A DNA stretch of 17,501 bases from CBDTYW01 sp965364735 (GCA_965364735.1 CBDTYW010000051.1:1-17501), one strand, 5' to 3'. Numbered from the stretch's first letter, positions 1 through 8,524 are shown. Numbers and translations: made by a program. Notes: generated by a model not told the origin, from the sequence alone.

Positions 1-20
1 GCCGGCCCCGCCGGTTCGTC

Positions 21-49
21 GAGACGAGGAGCACGATAGCCCTCGTGTC
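21..49. repeat. imperfect inverted repeat near left edge
   Basis: GAGACGAGG (21-29) pairs with CCTCGTGTC (41-49) with one mismatch, around an 11-base loop. No T-run follows on either strand, so it is only a weak candidate for a terminator of something to the left or for a leader hairpin. Together with the palindrome at 57-74 it is all that I see in the 185 bases before the first gene. Confidence 0.25.
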
Positions 50-56
50 GAGAATC

Positions 57-74
57 CATCAGCATTTGCTGATG
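57..74. promoter_or_regulatory. perfect 8-2-8 palindrome, candidate ArsR-family operator
   Basis: CATCAGCA (57-64), TT (65-66) and TGCTGATG (67-74) form a perfect inverted repeat. It lies about 110 bases before the start of the ArsR-family gene and just upstream of a TANNNT hexamer at 78-83, so a bound dimer would sit in the -35/-10 spacer. A further half-site, TGCTGAT, occurs at 83-89. Dyads of this size in front of their own gene are typical of autoregulating ArsR proteins. The assignment to this protein is inferred from position, and the site could also serve a divergent gene to the left of the window. Confidence 0.5.
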
Positions 75-77
75 ACC

Positions 78-83
78 TACGAT
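78..83 (+). promoter_or_regulatory. candidate -10 element of the ArsR-family gene
   Basis: TACGAT fits the actinobacterial TANNNT -10 pattern and directly follows the palindrome at 57-74. No good -35 hexamer is visible at 17-18 bases upstream. If it is used, the transcript would start near base 90 and carry a leader of about 95 bases before the ribosome binding site at 174-179. Confidence 0.35.
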
Positions 84-185
84 GCTGATCGCACGATCGG
101 CTCCGTATGTCGCCGTTCTGCCCCTGTACGGCTGAACGGTGGCCATCATGGGACCGTGCACCAATCGCTCACTGGGAGGCCGCGC

Positions 186-473
186 ATGGTGGGAACCGAC
201 CTCGATCTGGTCTTTCGTGCGTTGGCCGCGCCGGCAAGGCGCTCACTGCTCGACCAGATGATCTCTGGCCCGCGCCGCGTCCACGAACTCGTGCTGGAGT
301 GCGGGATCAGCCAGTCTGCCTGCTCCCAGCACCTCGCTGTCCTCCGCGCCGCAGGGCTCGCGGAACGACGTTCCGATGGACGCTGGGTCCGCGACGCCGC
401 ACTGCTCATCGACGTCGAGGAGTGGCTGAGCACGCACACCTTCACGTGGGCTGCGCTGCGGGACGGCGACTGA
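186..473 (+). CDS. ArsR-family winged-helix transcriptional regulator
   Basis: This is a 95-residue protein, the usual size for a compact ArsR/SmtB-type dimeric repressor. The segment from residue 8 to 67 has the family pattern: LVFRALAAPARRSLLDQM, then the helix-turn-helix with SQSACSQHLAVLRAAGL (residues 42-58), then the wing ERRSDGRW. The metal-binding CxC box of classical ArsR (ELCVCDL) is absent: the matching segment reads ELVLECG. C39 and C46 are the only cysteines, so it is more likely a non-metal (SdpR-like or redox-responsive) member. The start at 186 is chosen because GGGAGG (174-179) lies 6 bases before the ATG; an open frame reaching back to 45 has no ribosome site. It converges on pgk with 8 bases between stops. 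Its targets are probably itself and genes to the left, controlled through the palindrome at 57-74. Confidence 0.88.
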   Translation: MVGTDLDLVFRALAAPARRSLLDQMISGPRRVHELVLECGISQSACSQHLAVLRAAGLAERRSDGRWVRDAALLIDVEEWLSTHTFTWAALRDGD

Positions 474-481
474 GGACCTCG

Positions 482-1696
482 TCAGGCGGGAAGAGGGCTC
501 GTCCGGAGGGCCGCGACGCCGGGCAGGTCCTTGCCCTCGAGCAGCTCGAGGCTGGCACCCCCGCCGGTCGACACGTGATCGATGCGGTCGTCGAGGCCGA
601 ACTGCCGGGCCGCGGCAGCGGAGTCGCCTCCGCCGATGACCGTGAAGCCCTGCGCAGCGGCGAGCGCCTCGCCGACACCGCGCGTTCCCGCAGCGAAGGC
701 CGGCCATTCGAACACGCCCATCGGACCGTTCCAGAGCACGCTGCCGGCCGAGGCGACGGCCGCCGCGTACGCCGCGGTGGTCTCGGGCCCGACGTCGAGA
801 CCCATCTGGTCGGCCGGGATCGCAGCGGCAGGCACCACCGTCGCGGCCGCGCCCTCAGCGAAGTCCGTCGCGACGACGATGTCGGTCGGGACCAGGATCT
901 GCACGCCCCGCTCGCGCGCTGCTGCGACGAGCGCACGGACGTTGTCGACCTGGTCGGCCTCCACCCGGCTCGTTCCCACCTCGTTTCCGGCAGCGACGAG
1001 GAAGGTGAAGCACATGGCCCCGCCGACGCAGATCACGTCGACCTTCTCGATCAGGTTGTCGAGCACGGTCAGCTTGTCGGAGACCTTCGAGCCGCCGAGG
1101 ATGGCAACGAAGGGCCGCTGCGGTGCCGCGAGCAGCCCTCCGAGAACGTCGAGCTCACGCACCAGCAGCTCCCCCGCGACGCCGGGGATGCGAGCAGGGA
1201 CTCCGGAGATCGAGGCGTGGCCGCGGTGGGCAGCGCCGAAGGCGTCGGAGACGTACATCTCGGCGAGGCGCGCCAGCGCGTCGGCGAAGGCACCGTCGTT
1301 CGACGTCTCGCCCGGCACGAACCGCAGGTTCTCCAGGAGCAGGACCTCACCGTCAACGAGCTCGGCAGCCTTGGCCGCAGCATCCGGCCCGGCGACGTCG
1401 GCCGCCAGCGTCACGGTCGTTCCGAGCAGCTCGGCGAGACGTGCGGCGACGGGCGCCATCGACAACGACGGCTCGACCTTTCCCTCCGGCCGTCCGAGGT
1501 GCGAGCACACGATCACCCGTGCACCGGCGGCGACCAGGCGACGGATCGTGGGCAGCGACGAGACGAGACGCAGCTCGTCGGTGATCGCTCCGTCGCGAAG
1601 CGGGACGTTCAGGTCTGCACGGACGAGGACGCGTCGTCCGCGGACGTCGGGCAGGTCATCGAGGGTGCGGACGCCGTCGAGCAGCGAGCTGGCCAT
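482..1696 (-). CDS. pgk: phosphoglycerate kinase
   Basis: A cytosolic glycolytic enzyme that transfers phosphate between 1,3-bisphosphoglycerate and ADP. The 404-residue protein has normal family length. The N-terminal substrate domain shows RADLNVP (26-32), SHLGRPEGK (65-73) and LLENLRF (120-126). The C-terminal nucleotide domain shows GGSKVSDK (201-208), WNGPMGVFE (322-330), GGGDSA (355-360) and STGGGASL (376-383). All motif residues look intact. The start is the ATG at 1696, preceded on its strand by GGAGAG with a 6-base spacer; an open extension to 1840 runs into gap and is not supported. It follows gap by 86 bases that contain a strong hairpin, and is the last gene of the uvrC-to-pgk block. 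No tpiA follows; the next gene is a convergent ArsR-family regulator. Confidence 0.98.
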   Translation of the reverse strand: MASSLLDGVRTLDDLPDVRGRRVLVRADLNVPLRDGAITDELRLVSSLPTIRRLVAAGARVIVCSHLGRPEGKVEPSLSMAPVAARLAELLGTTVTLAADVAGPDAAAKAAELVDGEVLLLENLRFVPGETSNDGAFADALARLAEMYVSDAFGAAHRGHASISGVPARIPGVAGELLVRELDVLGGLLAAPQRPFVAILGGSKVSDKLTVLDNLIEKVDVICVGGAMCFTFLVAAGNEVGTSRVEADQVDNVRALVAAARERGVQILVPTDIVVATDFAEGAAATVVPAAAIPADQMGLDVGPETTAAYAAAVASAGSVLWNGPMGVFEWPAFAAGTRGVGEALAAAQGFTVIGGGDSAAAARQFGLDDRIDHVSTGGGASLELLEGKDLPGVAALRTSPLPA

Positions 1697-1730
1697 GGTG
1701 GTCTCTCCGTGCAGGTTGCGGTGATCATGC

Positions 1731-1761
1731 CACGACCCCGGCGCGAGGCACCGGGGTCGTG
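1731..1761 (-). terminator. intercistronic hairpin between gap and pgk (attenuator or processing site)
   Basis: CACGACCCCGG (1731-1741) and CCGGGGTCGTG (1751-1761) form a perfect 11-bp stem with a 9-base loop. It begins 22 bases after the gap stop and ends 34 bases before the pgk start. No T-run follows on the minus strand, so complete intrinsic termination is unlikely. A partial terminator, an RNA-processing barrier or an mRNA-stabilising 3' end for gap would all fit. Confidence 0.45.
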
Positions 1762-1782
1762 TACGTGCAGTCGAGCTCCAGC

Positions 1783-2787
<1,005 letters not shown>

Positions 2788-2800
2788 GGAGATGCTCTCC
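2788..2800 (-). promoter_or_regulatory. small hairpin covering the gap ribosome binding site
   Basis: On the minus strand GGAGA-GCA-TCTCC is a 5-bp stem with a 3-base loop immediately before the gap ATG. The left arm is part of the Shine-Dalgarno AGGAGA. Folding would hide the ribosome site. The stem is short and may simply be coincidental. Confidence 0.3.
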
Positions 2801-2837
2801 TGGGGTGCGGGATCGTGAGAGGTGATTGCGAGCGGCG

Positions 2838-2866
2838 ACCGTACCGGCCGACCCCGCGACGGTCAG
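2838..2866 (-). promoter_or_regulatory. candidate internal promoter for gap-pgk
   Basis: On the minus strand CTGACC (2866-2861), a 17-base spacer and TACGGT (2843-2838) resemble -35 and -10 elements; the -10 fits TANNNT. The -35 includes the TGA stop of whiA. Transcription would start near 2831, giving a leader of about 44 bases to the gap ATG. This would let the glycolytic pair be expressed independently of the upstream repair and regulatory genes. Confidence 0.4.
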
Positions 2867-3822
2867 CCCTCAGCGTCGCGTGCTGCCCGATCCTGCTCGC
2901 GGATCCCCTCGGCCAGGCTGTGCAACCGCTGCATCCGACGGTGCACGGAGGCCTTCGAGAGCACCGGCTCGCAGAGCTCCCCGAGCTCCGCCAGCGCGGC
3001 CTCCGGGTTCGCCAGCCGCGCCAACGCCACCTGGGACCAGCTGGGGTCGAGCTCGTCGAGCGCACCGCGCGAGAGCAGCAACCGGACGTCGCGCAGCTGA
3101 CCGTCCGCGGCGTCGACGGAGCGCTGGAGGTTCGCGCCGTCCGCGTTGGCCATCGCCGTGGCGATGCTCCGCTGCTGCCGCCAGGCGCGGGCGTCGTTCC
3201 ATCGCGCCGCGACATGCACCCCACCGGCGACCTCGAGCATCCGACCGATCGCCGCGCCGTCCTTGACCACCAGACGGTGACCTCGCCCCGACGGCGACAC
3301 GGCTCCGGCCGCTCCTGAGGCGCGCTCGAACAGCACATGCAGGTCCGCCGCCGACTCGGTCGACACGTGCACCTCGAGGTGCGGAGCCCTTCTCGGCGCG
3401 CTGAAGCTCCCCCCGGCGAGCAGCAGCCCACGCAGCGCAGCGGCGGACCGGGCCGGGTCCTCGAGCAGCGCCTGGGGAAGGCTCCGCGCAGGCAGCAGCC
3501 CCGTGGCGCGGGCCAGATCATCCGCCGCCGAGGTGAACGCGACCCGGTACCGCGGGGCCGAGCGGAGCCCCGGACGGTCACGGGTGGAGACCTCGAGGCC
3601 AGTCCTGTGGAGCTCTGCTGCCAGCCGGTGCAGGCGTCGTGCGACGGTCCCCGACCGTGTGGCGACGTGGATCTCGGCCCGGACCCCGTCCTCGCGCCCC
3701 GAGAGGTGCAGCTCGCCGGTGACCCGGAGGACGCCCGCGAGCTCATCGATCGGGAACCCGGTCGGATCGATGCTCGCGAGCTCGGTCCGGACGACGTCGC
3801 TGAACGTGGCGCGATCCGCCAC
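2863..3822 (-). CDS. whiA: WhiA-family DNA-binding regulator
   Basis: WhiA is a transcription factor, required for sporulation septation in Streptomyces and linked to cell division and metabolism in other Gram-positives. This 319-residue protein is of normal length. The N-terminal part is a LAGLIDADG-homing-endonuclease-like fold used for binding: LRGLLLAGGS (130-139) followed by HLEVHV. A central segment corresponding to the usual VNCETANL reads MANADGANL (224-232), so the family cysteine is not conserved. The C-terminal helix-turn-helix lies around 275-303 (LAELGELCEPVLSKASVHRRM). The GTG start at 3822 is one base after the yvcK stop (TGA-C-GTG), which implies translational coupling; no separate strong ribosome site is visible. 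An open extension further upstream lies inside yvcK and is rejected. Confidence 0.95.
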   Translation of the reverse strand: MADRATFSDVVRTELASIDPTGFPIDELAGVLRVTGELHLSGREDGVRAEIHVATRSGTVARRLHRLAAELHRTGLEVSTRDRPGLRSAPRYRVAFTSAADDLARATGLLPARSLPQALLEDPARSAAALRGLLLAGGSFSAPRRAPHLEVHVSTESAADLHVLFERASGAAGAVSPSGRGHRLVVKDGAAIGRMLEVAGGVHVAARWNDARAWRQQRSIATAMANADGANLQRSVDAADGQLRDVRLLLSRGALDELDPSWSQVALARLANPEAALAELGELCEPVLSKASVHRRMQRLHSLAEGIREQDRAARDAEG

Positions 3823-3823
3823 G

Positions 3824-4789
3824 TCAGGTCGAGAGGTGTCGGCCGAGGACCTCGGCGATCGCAGCGGCCAGCCTGACCGGCTCGTGACCGTCATGACCGT
3901 CCAAGAGGTCACGGGCGATGACCTGATCGACGAGCTCACGCAGCGCCACATCCTCCAAGGAGGCGACGAGCGGGCGACCGGCACCGGCAGGAACGTCGCC
4001 CTCGTGCACGATGACTGCGTCGAGACGAAGCCCGTCGACATGATCGCGGAGGGCCGTGACATGATCGGCGATCGACATCCGCTCGGTCTCCCCGAGCTGC
4101 TCGCGCATGTTGGCGACGTAGACCACGGGGCCGGTGCTCTGGACGACGGCTTCGGCCACCCCCTTCACGAGGAGGTTCGGCAGGATGGAGGTGTAGAGCG
4201 AGCCCGGTCCGAGCACCACGAGGTCCGCGCCCTCGATCGCCGCGACGGCCTCCGGCGTGGCGACCGCGCCTGCCGGCGTCAGCCACGCCCGTTCGATCCC
4301 CACGCTGCGGGCGACGGCGACCTGCCCGTCGACCTGGCCCGAACGGGTCTGTGCGGAGAGCGAGACGAGCTCGGTCGTGCACGGCAGCACTCGGCCCGAG
4401 ATCTGCAGCAGCCTGGCCAGCTCGTCGAGCGCCGCGACCATGTCCCCACCGTGGATGTCGTGGAGGGCCACGGTCATCAGGTTGCCGAGGCTGTGGCCGA
4501 GAAGGCCCTCCCCAGCGCTGAACCGGTACTGGAGCAGCCTCCGCATCCCGTCATCCGGGCTGAGCGCGGAGATCGCCATGCGCAGATCGCCTGGCGGGAT
4601 GATGCCGAGCTCACGGCGGATCCTGCCGGACGAACCTCCGTCGTCCGCTGCGGTGACGACCGCCGTGACGTGGTCGACGACGTGCGTGAGCGCTCGCAGC
4701 GACCGGGCCAGCCCGTGTCCACCGCCGATGCCCACCGCTCGGCTGCCGTCACCTCGCGACGTGCCGAGAGGACCGAGTCTGGAGACCAT
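3824..4789 (-). CDS. yvcK: YvcK/CofD-like gluconeogenesis factor
   Basis: YvcK proteins share the fold of CofD (2-phospho-L-lactate transferase), bind UDP-sugars and support growth on gluconeogenic carbon and normal cell-wall synthesis; in mycobacteria the homologue is CuvA. The 321-residue protein shows GIGGGHGL (20-27), TAADDGGSSGRIRRELG (46-62) with PPGDLR (65-70), GHSLGNL (98-104) and, further on, VLGPGSLYTSILPNLLV. These are the family signatures. The ATG at 4789 is preceded by GAGGAG with a 6-base spacer; this ribosome site overlaps the rapZ stop codon, so the two genes are tightly coupled. whiA follows after a single base. The rapZ-yvcK-whiA trio is conserved in Gram-positive bacteria. 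Confidence 0.96.
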   Translation of the reverse strand: MVSRLGPLGTSRGDGSRAVGIGGGHGLARSLRALTHVVDHVTAVVTAADDGGSSGRIRRELGIIPPGDLRMAISALSPDDGMRRLLQYRFSAGEGLLGHSLGNLMTVALHDIHGGDMVAALDELARLLQISGRVLPCTTELVSLSAQTRSGQVDGQVAVARSVGIERAWLTPAGAVATPEAVAAIEGADLVVLGPGSLYTSILPNLLVKGVAEAVVQSTGPVVYVANMREQLGETERMSIADHVTALRDHVDGLRLDAVIVHEGDVPAGAGRPLVASLEDVALRELVDQVIARDLLDGHDGHEPVRLAAAIAEVLGRHLST

Positions 4790-4799
4790 GGCCTGCTCC

Positions 4800-5696
4800 T
4801 CACTCCGCGCCGAGATCGCGGTGGTCGGTCTGGACGGGGACGCCCGCGGTCCGCGTCAGGTGGGCGGCGACCTCGTCGCTGATCGCCACGCTGCGGTGCT
4901 TTCCTCCCGTGCAGCCGATCGCGATGGTGAGGTAGCGCTTGCCCTCAGCGACGTAGCCGGGCACGACGGTGTCGAGCAGGGACTTGAACCGGTCGAGGAA
5001 CTCGCGGGTGACCGCGTTGCCGAGCACATAGTCGCGCACCGGCGCGTCCTTGCCGGTGTGCGGACGGAGGTGCTCGATCCAGTGCGGGTTCGGGAGGAAC
5101 CGTACGTCCATCATGAGGTCGGCCTCACGGGGCGCCCCGTGCTTGAAGCCGAAGGACAAGACCTTGATCCGCAAGGCGGCGTCCCCCGGCTTGCCGAGCT
5201 CCCGGATGACGCGGTCGCGGAGCTCGTGGACGTTGCTGTTCGTCGTGTCGAAGATGAGATCCGCGGCGCCCCGGAGATCGGCGAGTCGCGAGCGCTCGGC
5301 AGCGATCCCCTTGAGGACGCCCTCGCCGTGCTCGTCCGCCGGATGGCGCCGCCGCGTCGTCTCGAACCGGGTCACGAGCGCCTTGTCGCTCGCCTCGAGG
5401 AACAACACCCTGACGCTGACCTTGGCGTCGCGCAACGTGGCGATGGCATCGGACAGCTGGTCGAAGAACTCCCCGCCACGAACGTCCGCGACCAGGGCGA
5501 GCCGGGCGAACTCGTTGCCGGGCCCGACGGCAAGGTCGAGGACCCGCTCGAACAGGATGGGCGGCAGGTTGTCGATGACGAAGTAGTCGAGGTCTTCAAG
5601 GACCTTCGCGACCGAGGTCCTTCCCGCTCCGGACATGCCGGTGACCACGAGCACCTCGGCGGGTGCCGGTCGAACGGGGGGTGCGGCGACGTTCAC
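4800..5696 (-). CDS. rapZ: RapZ/YvcJ-family nucleotide-binding protein
   Basis: RapZ in E. coli is an RNA-binding adaptor controlling glucosamine-6-phosphate synthase; in Gram-positives the homologue YvcJ hydrolyses nucleotides and its role is less clear. With the GTG at 5696 the protein has 298 residues, close to the family norm. It shows a Walker A with arginine in place of lysine (GMSGAGRT, 20-27), as in many actinobacterial members, then DYFVIDNLPP (37-46). Near the end is the conserved C-terminal GCTGGKHRS (261-269). The frame stays open to a GTG at 5804, which would overlap uvrC by 32 bases and add 36 low-complexity residues without a ribosome site. The 5696 start is preferred but not certain. 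It follows uvrC by 76 bases and overlaps the yvcK ribosome site. Confidence 0.94.
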   Translation of the reverse strand: MNVAAPPVRPAPAEVLVVTGMSGAGRTSVAKVLEDLDYFVIDNLPPILFERVLDLAVGPGNEFARLALVADVRGGEFFDQLSDAIATLRDAKVSVRVLFLEASDKALVTRFETTRRRHPADEHGEGVLKGIAAERSRLADLRGAADLIFDTTNSNVHELRDRVIRELGKPGDAALRIKVLSFGFKHGAPREADLMMDVRFLPNPHWIEHLRPHTGKDAPVRDYVLGNAVTREFLDRFKSLLDTVVPGYVAEGKRYLTIAIGCTGGKHRSVAISDEVAAHLTRTAGVPVQTDHRDLGAE

Positions 5697-5772
5697 CTCG
5701 GGCCTCGGATCGCGTGCAGGAACATGGCGACAGGCTACGTCGAAGGTGGGTGACCCGGCGGGACGTTGGGCC

Positions 5773-7686
5773 TCAGTCGCTCGCCGCAGCGCGGGTGGCG
5801 TCACGATGCAGCCACTCGTGGACCGTCGTCGCCATGCTCCGCGAGAAGCCCCGGACCTCGATCAGGTCCTCGATCGACGCCGTCCTGAGCGCCGACACGC
5901 TCCCCCAGCGCTCGAGCAGCGCAGCACGACGAGCGGGCCCGACACCTGGGATGGCGTCCAGCTCGGACGACGCGACCGATGCCGTCCGGCGCCGTCGCTG
6001 GAAGGTGATCGCGAACCGATGGGCCTCGTCGCGGAGCCGCTGGACGAGGTAGAGCGCTTCGGAGCCCCTCGGCAGCACGACCGGTCGTCGACGCCCGGGG
6101 AGGTGAATCTCCTCGAACTTCTTCGCCAGGGACGAGAAGGCGATGTCGCCCAGCTCCGCAGCATGTGGGTGCTCGTCCATGACCTGTCGGAGACCGTCAA
6201 GCGCTGCGCTCAGCTGCCCGGGACCTCCGTCGATGATGACGAGGTTCGGGGCGTAGGCGAACTTCCGTTCCTCGGCAGGTCTCGACTGGTCCGACACGTA
6301 ACGACGGAACCGGCGCACCATGATCTCCCGCATCGCCGCGTAGTCGTCGTTGCGGTCCTGCGTCAGCTTGAAGCGGCGGTACTCGGAGGTCCGCGGCAAG
6401 CCGTCCTCGAACACGACCATCGAGGCGACGACCTCCGTCCCACCGAGGTGGGAGATGTCGAAGCACTCGATGCGCAAGGGCGCCTCGTCCAGCCCGAGCG
6501 CCTCTTGGAGCTCGCTCAGGGCCTGCGACCTGGCGTTGAAGTCGCTCCCACGCTTCAGACGGTTGCGCTCGAACGCCTCACGGGCGTTGTCCGCGACGGT
6601 GGCGAGCAGATCCACCTTCTCGCCCCGCTCGGCGACGCGCAGCTCGACCTTGGTCCCGCGACGCTGATCGCCGAGGAGCTGCGCGAGCGCGGGAGCGTCA
6701 GCCGGTGCCTCCGGCAGCACGATCAGCGGTGGGATGTCGTCTGCGCGCTCGTCGTAGAGCTGGAGGAGGAACGACGTCAGCAGCTCCGCCCGCGTGATCG
6801 ACTCCACCTTGTCGACGCTCCAGCCCTTGCGGCCCACGAGCCTGCCGCCCCGGACGAAGAACGCCTGGACGGAGGCCTCGATCTCGTCCTCGTGGAGGTT
6901 GACCGCGTCGAAGTCCTCGTTGCGTGAGGAGACCATCGTCTGCTTCTCAAGTGCCCGCCGTGCCGCGAACAGCTGGTCACGCAGCCGCGCTGCTGCCTCG
7001 AAGTGCTGCCGGGCGGCCTCGGCGTGCATGTCCTCATCGAGTCGTGCGAGGACCGGGGCGGTGTCACCGGCGAGGAACGCCGACATCCCGTCGACCAACC
7101 CGCGGTGCTCGTCGGTGCTGACGTTGCCGACGCACGGCGCCGCGCACTTGCCGATGTGGAACAACAGGCATGCCTGGTTGGTGCGCTCGGCCCGGTTGTA
7201 GACGCCCTTCGAGCAGGTCCGGACCGGGAACACCCGCAGCACGAGATCCAGCGTCTCCCTGATGGCGTACGCATGGGCGTACGGACCGAACTTCCGGTCG
7301 GCCGCCTTGATCTTCCCCCTGCGGACCATCGCCCGCGGCACGTCCTCCGAGGTCGACAGCACGAGGTACGGATAGCTCTTGTCGTCGGTGTAGCGGACGT
7401 TGTAGCGCGGCTTGTGACGCTGGATCAGGGAGTACTCCAGATGCAGCGCCTCGACCTCGGTGTCGACGACGATCCACTCGACGGAGCGCGCTGCCTCCAG
7501 CATCCCGCGGGTCCGCGGCGCGATCGCGTGCCACGGCCCGAAGTAGTTGCTGAGCCGGCTGCGGAGCGAGTTCGCCTTGCCCACGTAGACCACGCGGCCA
7601 CGGGCGTCCTTGAACTGGTAGCAGCCCGGACCGTCCGGGATGGTCCCGGACTCCGGACGGAAGCTGAGGGCAGGGTTCGTACGCAC
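5773..7686 (-). CDS. uvrC: excinuclease ABC subunit C
   Basis: UvrC is the nuclease that makes both incisions flanking the lesion in nucleotide excision repair after UvrA/UvrB loading. The 637-residue protein has the full domain order. The N-terminal GIY-YIG nuclease has G21-C22-Y23, Y34-V35-G36, R42 and E84. Next come the cysteine cluster around CLLFHIGKCAAPC and the UVR motif (RQHFEAAARLRDQL) that binds UvrB. The RNase H-like nuclease shows CFDISHLGG, VVFEDG, LVIIDGGPGQL and DEAHRFAITFQRRRR. Two C-terminal helix-hairpin-helix motifs follow (IPGVGPARRAALLERWG and EVRGFSRSMATTVHEW). The GTG start at 7686 has no Shine-Dalgarno, and an in-frame stop lies three codons upstream. A TAGCCT hexamer ends 6 bases before it, suggesting leaderless transcription. 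It heads the block continuing into rapZ. Confidence 0.98.
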   Translation of the reverse strand: MRTNPALSFRPESGTIPDGPGCYQFKDARGRVVYVGKANSLRSRLSNYFGPWHAIAPRTRGMLEAARSVEWIVVDTEVEALHLEYSLIQRHKPRYNVRYTDDKSYPYLVLSTSEDVPRAMVRRGKIKAADRKFGPYAHAYAIRETLDLVLRVFPVRTCSKGVYNRAERTNQACLLFHIGKCAAPCVGNVSTDEHRGLVDGMSAFLAGDTAPVLARLDEDMHAEAARQHFEAAARLRDQLFAARRALEKQTMVSSRNEDFDAVNLHEDEIEASVQAFFVRGGRLVGRKGWSVDKVESITRAELLTSFLLQLYDERADDIPPLIVLPEAPADAPALAQLLGDQRRGTKVELRVAERGEKVDLLATVADNAREAFERNRLKRGSDFNARSQALSELQEALGLDEAPLRIECFDISHLGGTEVVASMVVFEDGLPRTSEYRRFKLTQDRNDDYAAMREIMVRRFRRYVSDQSRPAEERKFAYAPNLVIIDGGPGQLSAALDGLRQVMDEHPHAAELGDIAFSSLAKKFEEIHLPGRRRPVVLPRGSEALYLVQRLRDEAHRFAITFQRRRRTASVASSELDAIPGVGPARRAALLERWGSVSALRTASIEDLIEVRGFSRSMATTVHEWLHRDATRAAASD

Positions 7687-7692
7687 GTGTGC

Positions 7693-7698
7693 AGGCTA
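7693..7698 (-). promoter_or_regulatory. candidate leaderless promoter -10 of uvrC
   Basis: On the minus strand TAGCCT fits TANNNT and is separated from the uvrC GTG by 6 bases, the spacing expected if transcription begins at or next to the start codon. The -35 region is poor. The same hexamer occurs upstream of uvrA (13449-13444). Confidence 0.45.
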
Positions 7699-7762
7699 AC
7701 CGCCGGGTGTGTCACCATGACCGCCCCCGAACCCGTCGTCACCGAACCTGCTGGAGCTTGCG

Positions 7763-8524
7763 ATGACCACGGTTGCCGATGACTGGTGGGACGGGTTCTT
7801 CGACGCCGACTACCTCCGCGTCTTCGGCCCGTTCATCGACGACGAGCGCACCGAGCGCGAGATCAATGACCTCGTGGACTGGCTGGGGCTTGAGCCGGGG
7901 CTCGACGTGCTCGACGCGCCCTGCGGGCAGGGCCGCCATGCGATCCCGCTGGCCGCGCTCGGCTGCAAAGTCACGGGCATGGACCGATCGACCTTCCTGC
8001 TCGATCGGGCCCGCGCTGCGGCGACGGGGTTCGGCGTCGACCTCACGCTGGTCCAGGGCGACCTCCGCGAGCCCGTGGCGACCGCCGCGTTCGACCTCGT
8101 CCTCAACCTCTACAACTCGTTCGGCTACTTCGACTCCGACGACGACGACCTCCGCCAGCTCCGCGCCTTGTCGGCTGCTCTGCGCCCCGGCGGCCGCATG
8201 GTGATGGAGGTCGCGAACCGCGCCTCCGACATCCGCAACTTCACGCCGAGCGAATCAGCCGAGCCGGAGCCGGGCCTCATCGTCGCGCTCCGACGAGCTC
8301 TCGACCTCGAGACCTCGCGGATGACGACCACCTACACCCTCTGCGAGGCCGATGGCTCACGACGCACGATCGGCCACGTGCAGCGCCTCTACGCTCTCCA
8401 CGAGCTGATCGCGCTGCACGAGCGGGTCGGGTTGACCGTCGAGCACGTGGCCGGCGAGTACGACGGCCGCCGCCTCGACCTGGATGACGACGCCGTCGTC
8501 ATCGTCTCCCGCAAGCTGGTCTGA
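7763..8524 (+). CDS. class I SAM-dependent methyltransferase, substrate unknown
   Basis: A 253-residue cytosolic protein with a Rossmann-type SAM-binding core: motif I VLDAPCGQGRHA (49-60), the acidic residue after beta-2 in VTGMDRS (D74), QGDLRE (98-103), and the NSFGYF segment (118-123) found in a widespread small-molecule-methyltransferase-like group. RPGGRMVMEV (141-150) is the usual post-core strand. The C-terminal 90 residues are beta-rich and probably form the substrate cap. The ATG at 7763 has CTGGAG 6 bases upstream. It is divergent from uvrC with 76 bases between starts and is followed 104 bases later by the NERD/helicase-like gene on the same strand, so the two may be cotranscribed. 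The substrate cannot be read from the sequence; there is no DNA-methylase catalytic motif such as DPPY or PC. Confidence 0.85.
   Translation: MTTVADDWWDGFFDADYLRVFGPFIDDERTEREINDLVDWLGLEPGLDVLDAPCGQGRHAIPLAALGCKVTGMDRSTFLLDRARAAATGFGVDLTLVQGDLREPVATAAFDLVLNLYNSFGYFDSDDDDLRQLRALSAALRPGGRMVMEVANRASDIRNFTPSESAEPEPGLIVALRRALDLETSRMTTTYTLCEADGSRRTIGHVQRLYALHELIALHERVGLTVEHVAGEYDGRRLDLDDDAVVIVSRKLV

Noticed and set aside
1..14. GC-rich CCGGCCCCGCCGG at the left edge
   Set aside because: It is too short and too close to the edge to assign; it may belong to a feature outside the window.
362..374. GGAACGACGTTCC palindrome resembling an SOS box
   Set aside because: The spacing between GAAC and GTTC is 3, not 4, and it lies in the ArsR coding sequence with no promoter nearby.
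3405..3435. LAGLIDADG-like motif suggesting a homing endonuclease
   Set aside because: This fold is a normal part of WhiA proteins, which bind DNA with it but lack nuclease residues.
5697..5804. 36-codon N-terminal extension of rapZ from GTG 5804
   Set aside because: It overlaps the uvrC end, has no ribosome site, and exceeds the usual family length before the Walker A motif; kept only as an alternative.
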